DNA of 64,000 nucleotides from Neelides folsomi (Eukaryota > Arthropoda > Collembola > Neelipleona > Neelidae): assembly GCA_034687125.1 (NCBI GenBank), contig JAQGBZ010000151.1:1-64000 (forward strand). Reading direction: 5' to 3'. The notes beneath the pieces are model-generated. The model searched no databases, was not told the origin of the DNA, and saw nothing but the letters and a program-made list of their open reading frames with translations. The translations under genes were made by a program, and so were the position numbers. Below, in pieces: positions 1 through 9,663 of the stretch. The number at the start of each line of letters is the position of its first letter. Position 1 is the first letter of the stretch.

Positions 1-3000
1 AACAACAATGGAGGAGGATCGAATAACAACGGAGGAGGATCTAACAACAATGGAGGAGGATCGAATAACAACGGAGGAGGATCTAACAACAATGGAGGAG
101 GATCGAATAACAACGGAGGTGGAAACAACGACGGAGGAAATGGAGGAGGATCAAATGGTCAATGCACAATGGAAGGATTTTTCCCAGCAGAAGATTGCAC
201 AAAATTCTACAGGTATTTTTGATTTTTGCAATTCCAAATGTTTCGTATAACATAATATTTAATGTAGGTCTAATAACTATTTTTGCTAAGAAATATTTGC
301 TTTTATTGATGCAGATGTGTCAACGAAGGAGGAAAATATACGAAATACGATTTTCCTTGTGGACCTGGAACTGTTTATGACGAAGACTTGATCACTTGCA
401 ATCATGCATGGGCTGTGAATCCAAATAGCAAATGCTACATGCCAATGGGTGGCGGTTCAGGAGATAATCAAAATAATGACAATAATAACAATGGCGGTGG
501 ATCAAATGGAGGGTCAAACGGAGGATCAAATGGAGGATCCAACGGAGGGTCAAACGGAGGGTCAAACGGAGGGTCAAATGGAGGATCCAACGGAGGGTCA
601 AACGGAGGGTCAAATGGAGGATCTAATGGAGGATCAAATTCTGGCAGCAACTCTGGGTCAAACAGCGGTTCAAATTCAGGAAGTAACTCTGGATCAAATA
701 GCGGGTCAAATTCTGGATCTAACAGTGGATCAAACTCTGGAAGTAATTCAGGCTCGAACGGAGGGTCAAACAGTGGTTCAAATGGAGGATCTAACGGAGG
801 TTCAAATGGAGGATCTAACGGAGGTTCAAATGGAGGTTCAAATGGAGGATCTAATGGAGGTTCAAACGGGGGATCTAATGGAGGCTCCAACGGCGGGTCA
901 GGAGGTTCTAACAGCGACTCTAGCAATGGATCTAGTGGAAATTGCAACCAAGAAGGATTTTTCCCAGGAGAGAATTGTAAAAAATTCTACAGATGCGTGA
1001 AAGAAGGAGATAAATATACAAAGTATGATTTCAATTGCGGAGAAGGAACCGTTTACGATGAAGAAATTGTAACTTGCAATCATCCATGGGCCGTCAATCC
1101 AAATAGCAAATGCTACAAACCGATGGAAAATGGAGGAGGTTCAGGAGACAGTCAAGGAAGCGGGTCTAGTAACGGTGGATCAGGATCTGGATCCCAAGGA
1201 GGAAGCAACTCGGGAGGAAGTTCAGGATCTCAAGGAGGAAGCAACTCAGGAGGAAGCTCTGGGTCTGGATCCCAAGGAGGAAGCAACTCAGGAGGAAGTT
1301 CAGGATCCCAAGGAGGAAGCAACTCAGGCTCAAACAGCGGTTCAGGATCTCAAAGCGGTTCAGGAAGCAATTCGGGGTCTAACAGCGGTTCAAACAGTGG
1401 CTCAAATTCAGGAAGCAATTCCGGAAGTAATTCTGGATCCCAAAGCGGTTCCAACTCAGGATCCAACAGCGGCTCAGGAAGTGGAAGCGAGTCAAGCTCA
1501 AATGCAGGCTCAAACTGCAGCTCACAATCCAGCAGCGGCAGCGGCAGCAGCGCCGGCTCAGGCTCAAGCTCCAACAGTGGCCAATGCACAAAACCAGGAT
1601 TCTTCCCCCATGAGACTGATTGCAAGAAATTCTATCGGTGCGTTGACCAAGGAGTTAAATCTCTTAGAAGATTCGACTTTGATTGCGGTCCCGGAACAGT
1701 AAGAATTTATTCCATTAATAATTTAAAACACTTTAATTTTTAATAGTTACATAATGTAAACATGATTGGTCATTGATTTGTCATTAATTCCACAATAAAC
1801 TTTCTCTTAGGTATGGGATGAAGAACATGACACTTGTAACCACGATTGGGCCCTTCCACAAGGACACAGATGCCATCCTGGGTCAGGAGGAAACAATGGA
1901 AATAACAATCAATGCCAATGCACTTGCCCACAACAAGATCCCACGGAAGCTCCAACGACAACAACTGAAGCAACTACAACGACAACTGTAAGTCTAAACC
2001 TAAATCTTTTAAAGAAATAATTCTAACATTAAGTGTAATATAGGGGAATTCTTCCTTATCGCATTATTATTAAATGTATGCAATGTAAATAGGTAGGAAT
2101 GTCAGTTTTACTAACAAGGAAAAATTTTGCAAATATTTTGATTACACTTATTTTCAGACACCTGAACCTACCACAACAACCACAACCACTACCACTACAA
2201 CTACTCCAGCTCCAACAACCACAACTACGACCACGAAAAGAACGACGACTACGACAACTACTACAACAGAGGAAGCCATTGTTGTTGAAGAAGAGGAGAT
2301 CCAAGGTAAATTATGGATAATGCTTAATACTATTGAATACTAATACTGACAATGAGTTCATGAGATATGGAGTTAAAAATATCAGTTAAACTTACTCTAC
2401 ATAATATATTTTTGTCTTAAACTCTTAGAATTTCCCATCATTTGCCGAGTTGGCGAAGGTGCCACTAAGAGACAACATCCCCGTGATTGTCATAAGTAAA
2501 ATTTGTTCAAATTATACTCCATAAAAATTTGCCATATCAAATGTTTACTCTTTATTTGCAATCTTACAGGTTTTATACTTGCGAGTACAAAAAGGGATCT
2601 GGGTTCAACGTAACAGTCTACAAGTGCAAATACGATGACCAGATCTTTGACGAAGAAAATCAACGTTGTGCCAAAGAAGGAGGTTCGATAAATATTTTTT
2701 AAATTTTACATTTATATTCAATGGGTTCGGATGAAGGTGATCTATATAATTATCTACGAAATCAATAAAAACTTTGTTTTTAATAACTATTCTAAACGGC
2801 TCAATTTTCAGGAAAACTCAAATGCAACCAAACAGAAACATTGACCAAGATGACATGTCTCGCCGAAACCGAGCTTAGCCGGCTGAGAAATGCAGACCAA
2901 AGACAAAAGGAATTCGATATCCGCCTCATTCCAGCCAAAGGAAACATGATCTCAGGCACGGTAAGAGAAATTAAATAAAAAATCAGCAAATTTAAAATCC

Positions 3001-3322
3001 TTATTTCAGGAAATCCTGTATGATGATGGGAATGTTGAAGAAATGGGGGTTCGATTTGATCCAATGTCTGAACTTCAATCGCATTTTCTCTCAGGTGGCC
3101 CTCATGAAGAAGGACGAGCATTGTACGAGTAAAGGTTTCTTTGCCCTGGCCAAAGACTGTCAACACTTTGTAAGATGTGAAGAACGTGAAGGAGTTTTCA
3201 AATCTACCATTCTCCGTTGTCCGACTAGAATGATTTTCAATGGAAAGAAATGTGTGAGGGGATTCGACTGCCCGCAAGACAACGTGTCAATTGAATATGA
3301 CCTTCTTTCTGATTACCAGTGA
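1..3322 (+). CDS. Multi-domain chitin-binding (CBM14/peritrophin-A) mucin-like protein, 5' partial
   Basis: Exons: 1-212, 315-1698, 1811-1987, 2158-2305, 2429-2495, 2570-2682, 2812-2960 and 3095-3322, giving 825 residues in frame. The start and any signal peptide lie left of the window. Five six-cysteine CBM14 domains are visible at about residues 55-110, 280-337, 495-553, 645-705 and 759-805. The first three share a GFFP...DC.KFYRC...YDF.CG.GTVYDE core. Low-complexity linkers of Gly/Ser/Asn separate domains 1-3, and a Thr-rich mucin-like linker follows domain 3. By family this is a secreted, extracellular chitin-binding protein of the peritrophic matrix or cuticle; the linkers suggest an extended, possibly O-glycosylated tether. 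A second acceptor at 3009 inside the last intron would extend the frame about 40 codons to a stop and drop domain 5. The donor after 2682 (GTTCGA) is weak. The family is secure; the exact orthologue is not. Confidence 0.9.
488..930 (+). repeat. GGSN/SGSN coding tandem repeat, array 1
   Basis: A coding minisatellite with a 12-bp unit, encoding runs of Gly-Gly-Ser-Asn that drift to Ser-Gly-Ser-Asn in the middle (about 640-760) and back. It lies inside one long exon between chitin-binding domains 1 and 2. The biased unit also keeps other frames open on both strands, so long overlapping ORFs here are compositional artefacts. Confidence 0.93.
1129..1580 (+). repeat. SGSQ/GGSN coding tandem repeat, array 2
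   Basis: A second Gly/Ser/Asn/Gln array between chitin-binding domains 2 and 3. The units are more diverged than in array 1 (SQGGSNSGGS blocks, then SGSN) and become Ser/Ala-rich near 1490-1560. A single Cys (AGSNCSS) sits in the linker, outside the six-cysteine domains. The neighbouring upstream array at 1-150 encodes GGGSNNN units. Confidence 0.9.
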
Positions 3323-3471
3323 TAGTTTTAAGTCTCGGTGAAGGGGGACCATGTACTTATATTTATACTCATCTGTGCTTCATTTTTATTTAATGGTGGT
3401 TTTTTGTAAATTCAAGTATATTTAAATAATTATCACGTTTGGTTTGTAAAATTTTATAAGATGAGAATTTG

Positions 3472-3477
3472 AATAAA
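3472..3477 (+). terminator. Poly(A) signal of the chitin-binding gene
   Basis: AATAAA about 150 bp after the stop codon of the chitin-binding gene, in an AT-rich 3' region. The convergent cyclophilin gene ends at 3671, so the 3' ends do not need to overlap. Confidence 0.6.
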
Positions 3478-3670
3478 TGGATGCTTTTATTATTATAAAT
3501 CATCGATGGTTTTTTAAAATGGTTTCTTATAGATGATGGTTTTTATAGAAAAATTGATGCATTTTGAGATTTTGATGTAGCGTTTTATGTCAATAATTGC
3601 TCACATAATTCTCCATAGGCGAAAAATTTACTCAAAGCGAAGGGAATGTGTGTCCAAAAAATAAAAGTTT

Positions 3671-5747
3671 CTACTTCAAAGCGCCGCACTTCCGAATTGA
3701 AATCCTCTTCGTTGGATTTCCCGACGGATCTCCACATTCCGAGATTTTGTCAACGATTTCGATCCCTTCAAGAACGTGTCCAAAAATGCCTGTGAACCCA
3801 GGCATGTCCTGAAGAATAATGCGAAATTGGGATCCGACGAGGCCTTTTGAGTCATGTCGTTTCTGGGTCCGTCTCATCCCAATGGCTCCACGTGTCGCTG
3901 GAAGTCGCGTATCCTCCGGCATAAAGAGACCTTCTTCAAAAATCGAGTGACCGCCTCGCCCATTGTTGTGCTCAAAGTCGCCCGTGATTACCTGAAAAAT
4001 TTTAATCCTTCCATTATTCATTTCAAAAGCATTACTAACGTTTTTTTTTAGTAATCGTTATATCTGCCTATTATCTTAAATACCCTATTTAAGATAAAAG
4101 GCAGATTCCCAATTCCCAAGATTCCTATTCCTATCATATAAAATAATGGATAATTTATTCAAATCCTCACCGATTCTCCTTTCCAGCACTGGAACACAAC
4201 ACATCCGGAGAATCCGAATCCCCGTTCCTTTAACGCCAGGGCGCGGAAATTTTCACACATGCGAGGGGCGACGTCTGGTCTCGTCTCAATGATGACTCTT
4301 CCCAAGGGAATGCCTTGAATCTCCATGTCGAAGAAGAAACGGGGACCAGAATTTAAAATTGGCGAATATTTAGGAGAAGGCGTTTTGTACACGTAGTTAG
4401 AGTAGCCAAGTTTGGCAGATGTATAATTGTGGATTAGCTTCAGCGAGTCGGTATTTGATGAACTTTTATGAAGCGGGAAAGCCTAAAATAATAAAAAAGG
4501 GTTTTTCCTTATTATAATTGAATATGAAGAAAAAATAAAATGGATTGATAAATAGTGAACGATAAGATCATACCATGGTTTTGAAGAGGACAGCTTCCAA
4601 TTGTTGTTTGCGATAGTTCAGAGAAGAAATAAGGGACGTGAGGTCCGTCACGCTTTCCTTTCCCTTAGAGAGGGATTTCCGGGCCAGGGTTAAGAGGTCG
4701 TGTACCTGAGAATAATTTAATTTTATAAACTAAACCTTATGAGGGTTTTTTGATAAGGGAAAAATATATTCTAAAAATTGAAATTAGAACAAAATGTAAA
4801 TTAAATGGGCTATTTAATTACCTCTGGCAGTTCGGCATACAGACTGCTGCCATTAATGAGATCTTCCTCCAAATCTCGCTTTGCAGCAGACAGCGCATCG
4901 ATGATCTTCAGAACAAGATCCTGCTGCTTTCTTTCGTAGGAATCGATTTCATTTAAGAGGCGACCAACTTGTAGCGTCTCGGTCTCAAGCGACACAGTGA
5001 GTTGATCCGTCACTTCTTTGAGAGACCGGAGAGAATGGCCCCGGCTTACATGATCCTAAAAAATAAAAATATTTTTTTAAAAAAAATATATAAAAACTTA
5101 TTTAATTACCAATTAATTAAATAAATAATAACCGAAAACTATTTTATTAAATTAAAGTTCAATATTGGATCAACAATAAATAAATTAAAATTTTAAAATG
5201 CTCCTATACAAAAAAAGCTATTCCCAATGAACCCCTATTGTTAAGCATAGAACACGTGTACTGGGCACGGCGTTTTATGGCATGGTCATATTGGAATAAA
5301 AATCAAATAAATGAAAGCATGTATCGATTAAATATAACGTGGACCCTCCAAATAGTTGATTACTCAGGTTTAAAACTCAATTTTATTTAGCAAATTGTCA
5401 AAAAGGCGGTTCAATCCTTAAGGCGTACATTGGGGGAAAAATCGATAAAGGCGTTTAGCCATAAGTCGTAACGAGCCGAGAATAAATCTAAATTTGTCTT
5501 GGACTCCTTGACCAAGTGATTAAAGTACGTAATAGGATTAAGATCTTAATGGTTCTTAAAGGGTTCTTACTTGTTGACAGATCCTGCAGCAGCTTTTGGA
5601 GCAGAGTTCACACCAGGTAATATGGGGCATTGCGTGGAGAATGCAATTGGCAGTGCCGGACACATTTTCGTCCAGTTTCCACCCGTTGACGAGATTGAGG
5701 AACTCGGCCTCGTCCTCCGACCAACAGTTCTCGACCGCACTGCCCAT
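3671..5747 (-). CDS. B-box zinc finger, coiled-coil, C-terminal cyclophilin-like domain protein
   Basis: Minus-strand exons: 5747-5571, 5055-4822, 4705-4574, 4482-4171 and 3991-3671, for 391 residues. A B-box zinc finger (about residues 36-68; C..H, WC..C, CC..C, DH...GH) spans the first exon junction. A helical coiled-coil region follows (about 70-190), then a cyclophilin fold (about 220-390) starting FFFD.EI.G.PLGRVIIE and including ENFRAL, NGRGG and VGSQF. The isomerase active site is lost: FQCW replaces FHRI, so the catalytic Arg is Cys; the Gln of QGGDF is Thr; the Phe after SQF is Arg; and the WLDGKH loop is missing. The fold is kept but catalysis is unlikely, so a binding or scaffold role is my inference. 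I found no RING finger. I recall an insect gene (Drosophila CG5071) with a similar B-box/cyclophilin layout, unverified here. A 5' UTR exon may end at 5922. Confidence 0.85.
4062..4106. repeat. 21-bp imperfect hairpin in an intron
   Basis: Two 21-bp arms around a 3-nt loop, with about two mismatches, inside the last intron (3992-4170) of the B-box/cyclophilin gene. No target-site duplication is evident. It may be a simple palindrome or a very small inverted-repeat remnant. Confidence 0.7.
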
Positions 5748-6714
5748 TTCCTCTCCCTGACCTGAAGAGGGCAAGGTCAGAAATGGCCCAAGGAGGGACG
5801 ACGTGAGTGAGGTGGATGTGGATGGCATGGGAGTGGGAAACCGACTCCCGCCCAACCGGCGACTTCCCACCTCCACACCTCGTCCCGACCTTTTCCCCCC
5901 TTGTCTCGCCCCCAAACTCACCTCGACTCCGGAGAAGAAGACCCCTGGCTCCTGACGACCTTTGCGGCGACTGTAGCCTTCGACCTTTCGCCCTACCGCT
6001 TAATTTCCCTCAGCGTTTAAGCGATCAGCCAAAAAATTCAAAGTCCGCCTGGCGGCGCTCGAAATAGAAGCCAAAGGCATGGCGCGCTGAACTATGGGCC
6101 CAAGCTCCTCCATCTCCCCTTTGCCATTTTACAATCTCCCCCATTTTGCCATCGTTGTGGTCAAACCCTCCGGATGGCAACTCCTTAACCGAGAGGTCCA
6201 CCAGGGCTGAAATGAAATTAGCATATCTCGATATTGAGGACTTGGAAATTGGCATGAAATTTAAGGGAGCTTGGTGGCGCTAAGGGCCCGTATTCATTCG
6301 GCTCTCCATTCATGGATGTGTGGGGACGTCAGGAGCATGTGAGCGATAGGGTTGTAGTTGTAGGCGGATATATCACTTAAAGCCCCTCTTTGCCCACCAC
6401 ATTGGGAGATACCCTATCTCGGGATAGGGTTATTGGGGATATAGCTCTTTTTATTTATAGTTGCTTCTCCCTCACGACGAGATTAGAAACTCGGCATCCG
6501 GCTCTCCACATCCCACCAGGTTTTATGGCCCATTCCGCCAATGCGAACCGCCTACACACAAGTTATTAAAACCTATTCATTCAATTGGGACTTATTAAGT
6601 TATTAATTTATTGAAGAAATGGTCATTAAGGTTATTTAACATGGGAGAGTATGAATTGATTTCATCTTCATACCCTCTATACAATGACAAAAATATAAAA
6701 AAGCGACACACCCG

Positions 6715-6960
6715 TGGTTAATCTTCGAAAGAGGTTCATAGACGTCAATGACAAAATTAACAATAGGCTGAACGAGGTCTTGTTTATTGGTTATGAAAAT
6801 GGACTTTAAAATTCCATCTTCAACATTTCTTGGTAGTTGGAAGGAGTATTTGTTTGAGACGAAGGAGTGCGTGTGGAATTTGGAATAGAAAGGTGGGTTA
6901 ATTGCCGGTAGACAGTAGCCGGTTTCGATCTTTCCACATTCCGGCACTCGAACACTCCAA
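6715..6960 (-). CDS. Possible orphan coding exon, unrecognised
   Basis: A minus-strand open stretch of about 80 codons with higher GC than its surroundings. It reads ...VRVPECGKIETGYC..., then INPPFYSKFHTHSF, and later NFVIDVYEPLSK. No Met start is present; the frame is closed upstream near 6980 and lacks a clear acceptor or donor. Two Cys and many hydrophobic/aromatic residues could suit an extracellular domain, but I recognise no family. It may be an exon of a gene whose other exons I failed to find, a decayed exon, or chance. Confidence 0.2.
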
Positions 6961-8207
6961 CTCTTCGCTTCTGCTCTTCAGACCAAAATCCTCGCGTCTC
7001 CTCAGTAAATATCAAGGCCGGTGGAGGGCGTAGCAGACATCCTTATTGTCCAGAAATGACGCCTCTTTACAAACGTTACTTTTTATAATGAACTGTAATG
7101 CGTTATACTTTAATATTGAGAAAAGAATTGAGTATCCTTTATTTTAAAATATAGAAATAAGTAATATCTTTTATATTTAACTACAATATATATCCTATGC
7201 TTTTACTCATAAAAGTTAAAATATTTTTTACAAGGATATAAAATCTTATGAATGGTTATAAAATATGATTGTGTATTAGTATTTTTTAAACAGATACGGC
7301 ATCTTTTTAAAAAGTAATGTGCCAGCAGGAATTTATGATTATCGACGATATTCAGTAATGGTTATTAAATTATTGTTAACTATGATTAAAATTTAGTAGC
7401 ACACACGAGCCTAGCACAAATTTTCAACTGGGATTTTTAACTGGTTAAAATTTTATGTATACAAGTACTTATTTATATTTTTGTTATAGGCTTACAGGAT
7501 ATCGGATATGACATTAGAATATTTTAGAATATAAGAAGGATATGTGAATTTACTTCAAGCATCATATCATAATGACTTAATAAATAGAGGAATTACAATT
7601 AGCGTCGGAGAAATGAATGAAATTTTTATTTAGCATATTCAAATGTTTCAAGATGAAGTGCGTAAAATGAAAGTTAAATTCAACACTTCATGGTGTTTTA
7701 TGGCTGCAAATTGTAAATTATCACTTTTTTCTTTTTGCTTATTTACTCGGCGGCTTAACCTACAAAATTCCGAGTTTCCGTTTGTGTGAGTTCCTGAGTA
7801 CTTTCTCAAATTTTTCTATTATTTTAATCCGCAGTTCCTGTCACTCGCATTTCTATTAATAAATTGAATACTCTCTTGAATTTTATTTTATTTCTTCGCA
7901 TAGCACTTAACGTTTTTGTATTGTAATTTCCAATATTTACCTGTTTTATAGAATTTTAACTCATAAGTATTTATTACAATTTTAATTGTTGTATATTACC
8001 CTTCATTTTGAATCGAATTTCGTGCGTACATTATATACCACGCTGATTTTATATAATTATATACACACGAGTTGAAGAACTCATATTGAAATGAAGGCGT
8101 TCAAGTGCGACATAGGCAAAAGCTCAACATCGTGTTTATGTAGCGGGCATCCGATTAATTTAACAAGAATTGCAAGTTTTCAGGGTTGGGTCACGGGATT
8201 TTGAGTC

Positions 8208-8390
8208 TTGAGATCTCGTTTCAAACAAACACGTCTTCTCCTCACCTCTGACCTCCTGCGTTCCTACGAGCTTTCCTTGGGTCACGTACTAATATTTAAT
8301 TTAAATATTAATATCCGACAGGAGGCAGAGAGGAATAAAGAACGAGCAAAAAGACTCCTCATCCAATTGGAGAATCTCTCCCATGTATGA
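8208..8390 (+). CDS. Possible C-terminal exon, unrecognised
   Basis: An open frame without an ATG (it opens at TTG) that is locally GC-richer than its surroundings. It encodes a basic, helix-prone segment (TSDLLRSYELSL, then EAERNKERAKRLLIQLENL) and ends at TGA. An acceptor-like site at about 8322 splits it; a GTACTA donor at about 8287 would give an in-frame join, but that intron would be only about 36 nt, shorter than the others in this window. No homologue is recognised and no upstream exon was found. Confidence 0.2.
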   Translation: MRSRFKQTRLLLTSDLLRSYELSLGHVLIFNLNINIRQEAERNKERAKRLLIQLENLSHV

Positions 8391-9663
8391 TAAAAACATT
8401 ATTATTCTCTTTTATTCTCTATCATTCCTCCGCTCTTTCTTTTTAATAAAAAAAAACAAATGAATTTGAATGGTTCCTGAAAAACCGCAGACACTCTAAT
8501 AGGCATACATCTTGTCGCCGACTTGTTGTAAATGCTCAATCTGAGTCTGCCCAATTTGAACAAGGGATTTGAGTCATTTTGAAAACATATTTAACAAGAA
8601 GTTTAACAATCCTTCACGGAAGCCGTAAATTGGAAGAAAGTTGCCAACAAGGGGCGAATTATGATTCACAATAGGACGGAACGAAATCTTCTATTTGTGT
8701 GAAAAAATGGTAAAAGTAGTCCGAGTTGACAAACTTGCTTTCTGACCCATCTCTGCTTTATATTTACCATATTTACCAAGTAGTTCTCTTGAGGTGAAGT
8801 ATTTCGAGGATGAGTGGAGAGTATTTTCACCCACAAGCTTATTTTCGCTCTCACTCGCCACATCATCTCATTATCATGAACAATGTATGCACCCTGACTC
8901 GTCAACTTTGGTTCTCTGAAGGAGCCAAGAGATGAACCTAAATACATTAATTAGAAGGCGGAGAAGCATGGCAAAAGAATTGGATCGCTCTCCCACACCT
9001 GCTATCCTCCCACCTATTCTAACCTGCAGATAAACCTCGTCCGATAAGACGTTATACTAATATAATTTTACAAATATGCATATAAGTACATATTAACATA
9101 TAAAACATATAATGAGATTCTTATTCTATTGGTATAAGAAGTTAGTTGTATGGCTATATGGAAAACAATGACAGGTGTCATTTGCTCCCTTATAAATACA
9201 TTATGAAATTGTGATGGAAGTAATTATTATTCTTATTATGAAACTGATAGTAAGGAGATTGAGTCCCAAGATAAGGAGAATGAATGGAGGGCGATGATTC
9301 GGACTCCCGGTTCCAAGGATTTTGACAGGGAGGTTCTCACCATTTGGATCATTTGGATGCCTTGGAGGAGGGAAGAAAAGTAGGTGCGAGAGAATGTTGA
9401 GAACCCTCGGCGTCGATAGGCAAACTCTTGACCTTGAGAGGGAAGATTGCTTGAGGCGTCGAGGGTGTACCGTTAAGGGATGTTGAGAAGGGGTTGAGAA
9501 TTCCACCTGACCAACAAGAAGAGGTTGGGGAGAATTTCTCAAGCAGAGCTTGGAAAGAATTTCCTTGTCTTCTCCCCTCTCTTTTCCAACACTCACTCAG
9601 GTCAAACCTCTTGGGCCGAGTTTCCATCTTTCCATACGGAGGTTCAATCGGAGTGGTTGAAAA

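Larger units (their letters stand above)
5748..9663. other. Gene-poor region, two weak exon candidates
   Basis: About 3.9 kb upstream of the minus-strand cyclophilin gene and the plus-strand claudin-like gene. The first 300 bp look like leader or promoter sequence of the former: an acceptor at 5762-5764 and a GTGAGT donor at 5921 (minus) fit a 5' UTR intron. From about 7060 on it is AT-rich. Candidate exons at 6715-6960 (-) and 8208-8390 (+) are listed separately. Other open frames (6025-6255, 8666-8947 and 9201-9596, all minus) resemble no family I know and lack good splice context. Confidence 0.5.

Noticed and set aside
488-930. Regular repeat array as a CRISPR
   Set aside because: Units are contiguous 12-bp codon repeats with no spacers, inside an exon of an animal gene.
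449-1702. Long overlapping frames on both strands (for example 449-1000 and 1130-1702 plus, 468-947 minus)
   Set aside because: Artefacts of the 12-bp Gly/Ser/Asn coding repeat. Only the frame with chitin-binding cysteines is continued by splicing.
3671-3991. Retroposed cyclophilin captured by the B-box gene
   Set aside because: The cyclophilin domain is itself split by an intron (3992-4170), so a processed copy did not create the fusion.
6025-6255. Minus-strand frame with a true ATG
   Set aside because: No homology, and it contains a good acceptor that fits a 5' UTR exon of the cyclophilin gene better than a coding gene.
8666-8947. Minus-strand frame of 93 codons
   Set aside because: No recognisable domain or splice context; composition like its surroundings.
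9201-9627. Minus-strand frames 9201-9596 and 9349-9627
   Set aside because: Two overlapping frames upstream of and antisense to the claudin-like gene, with no domain, no splice partners and low-complexity content.
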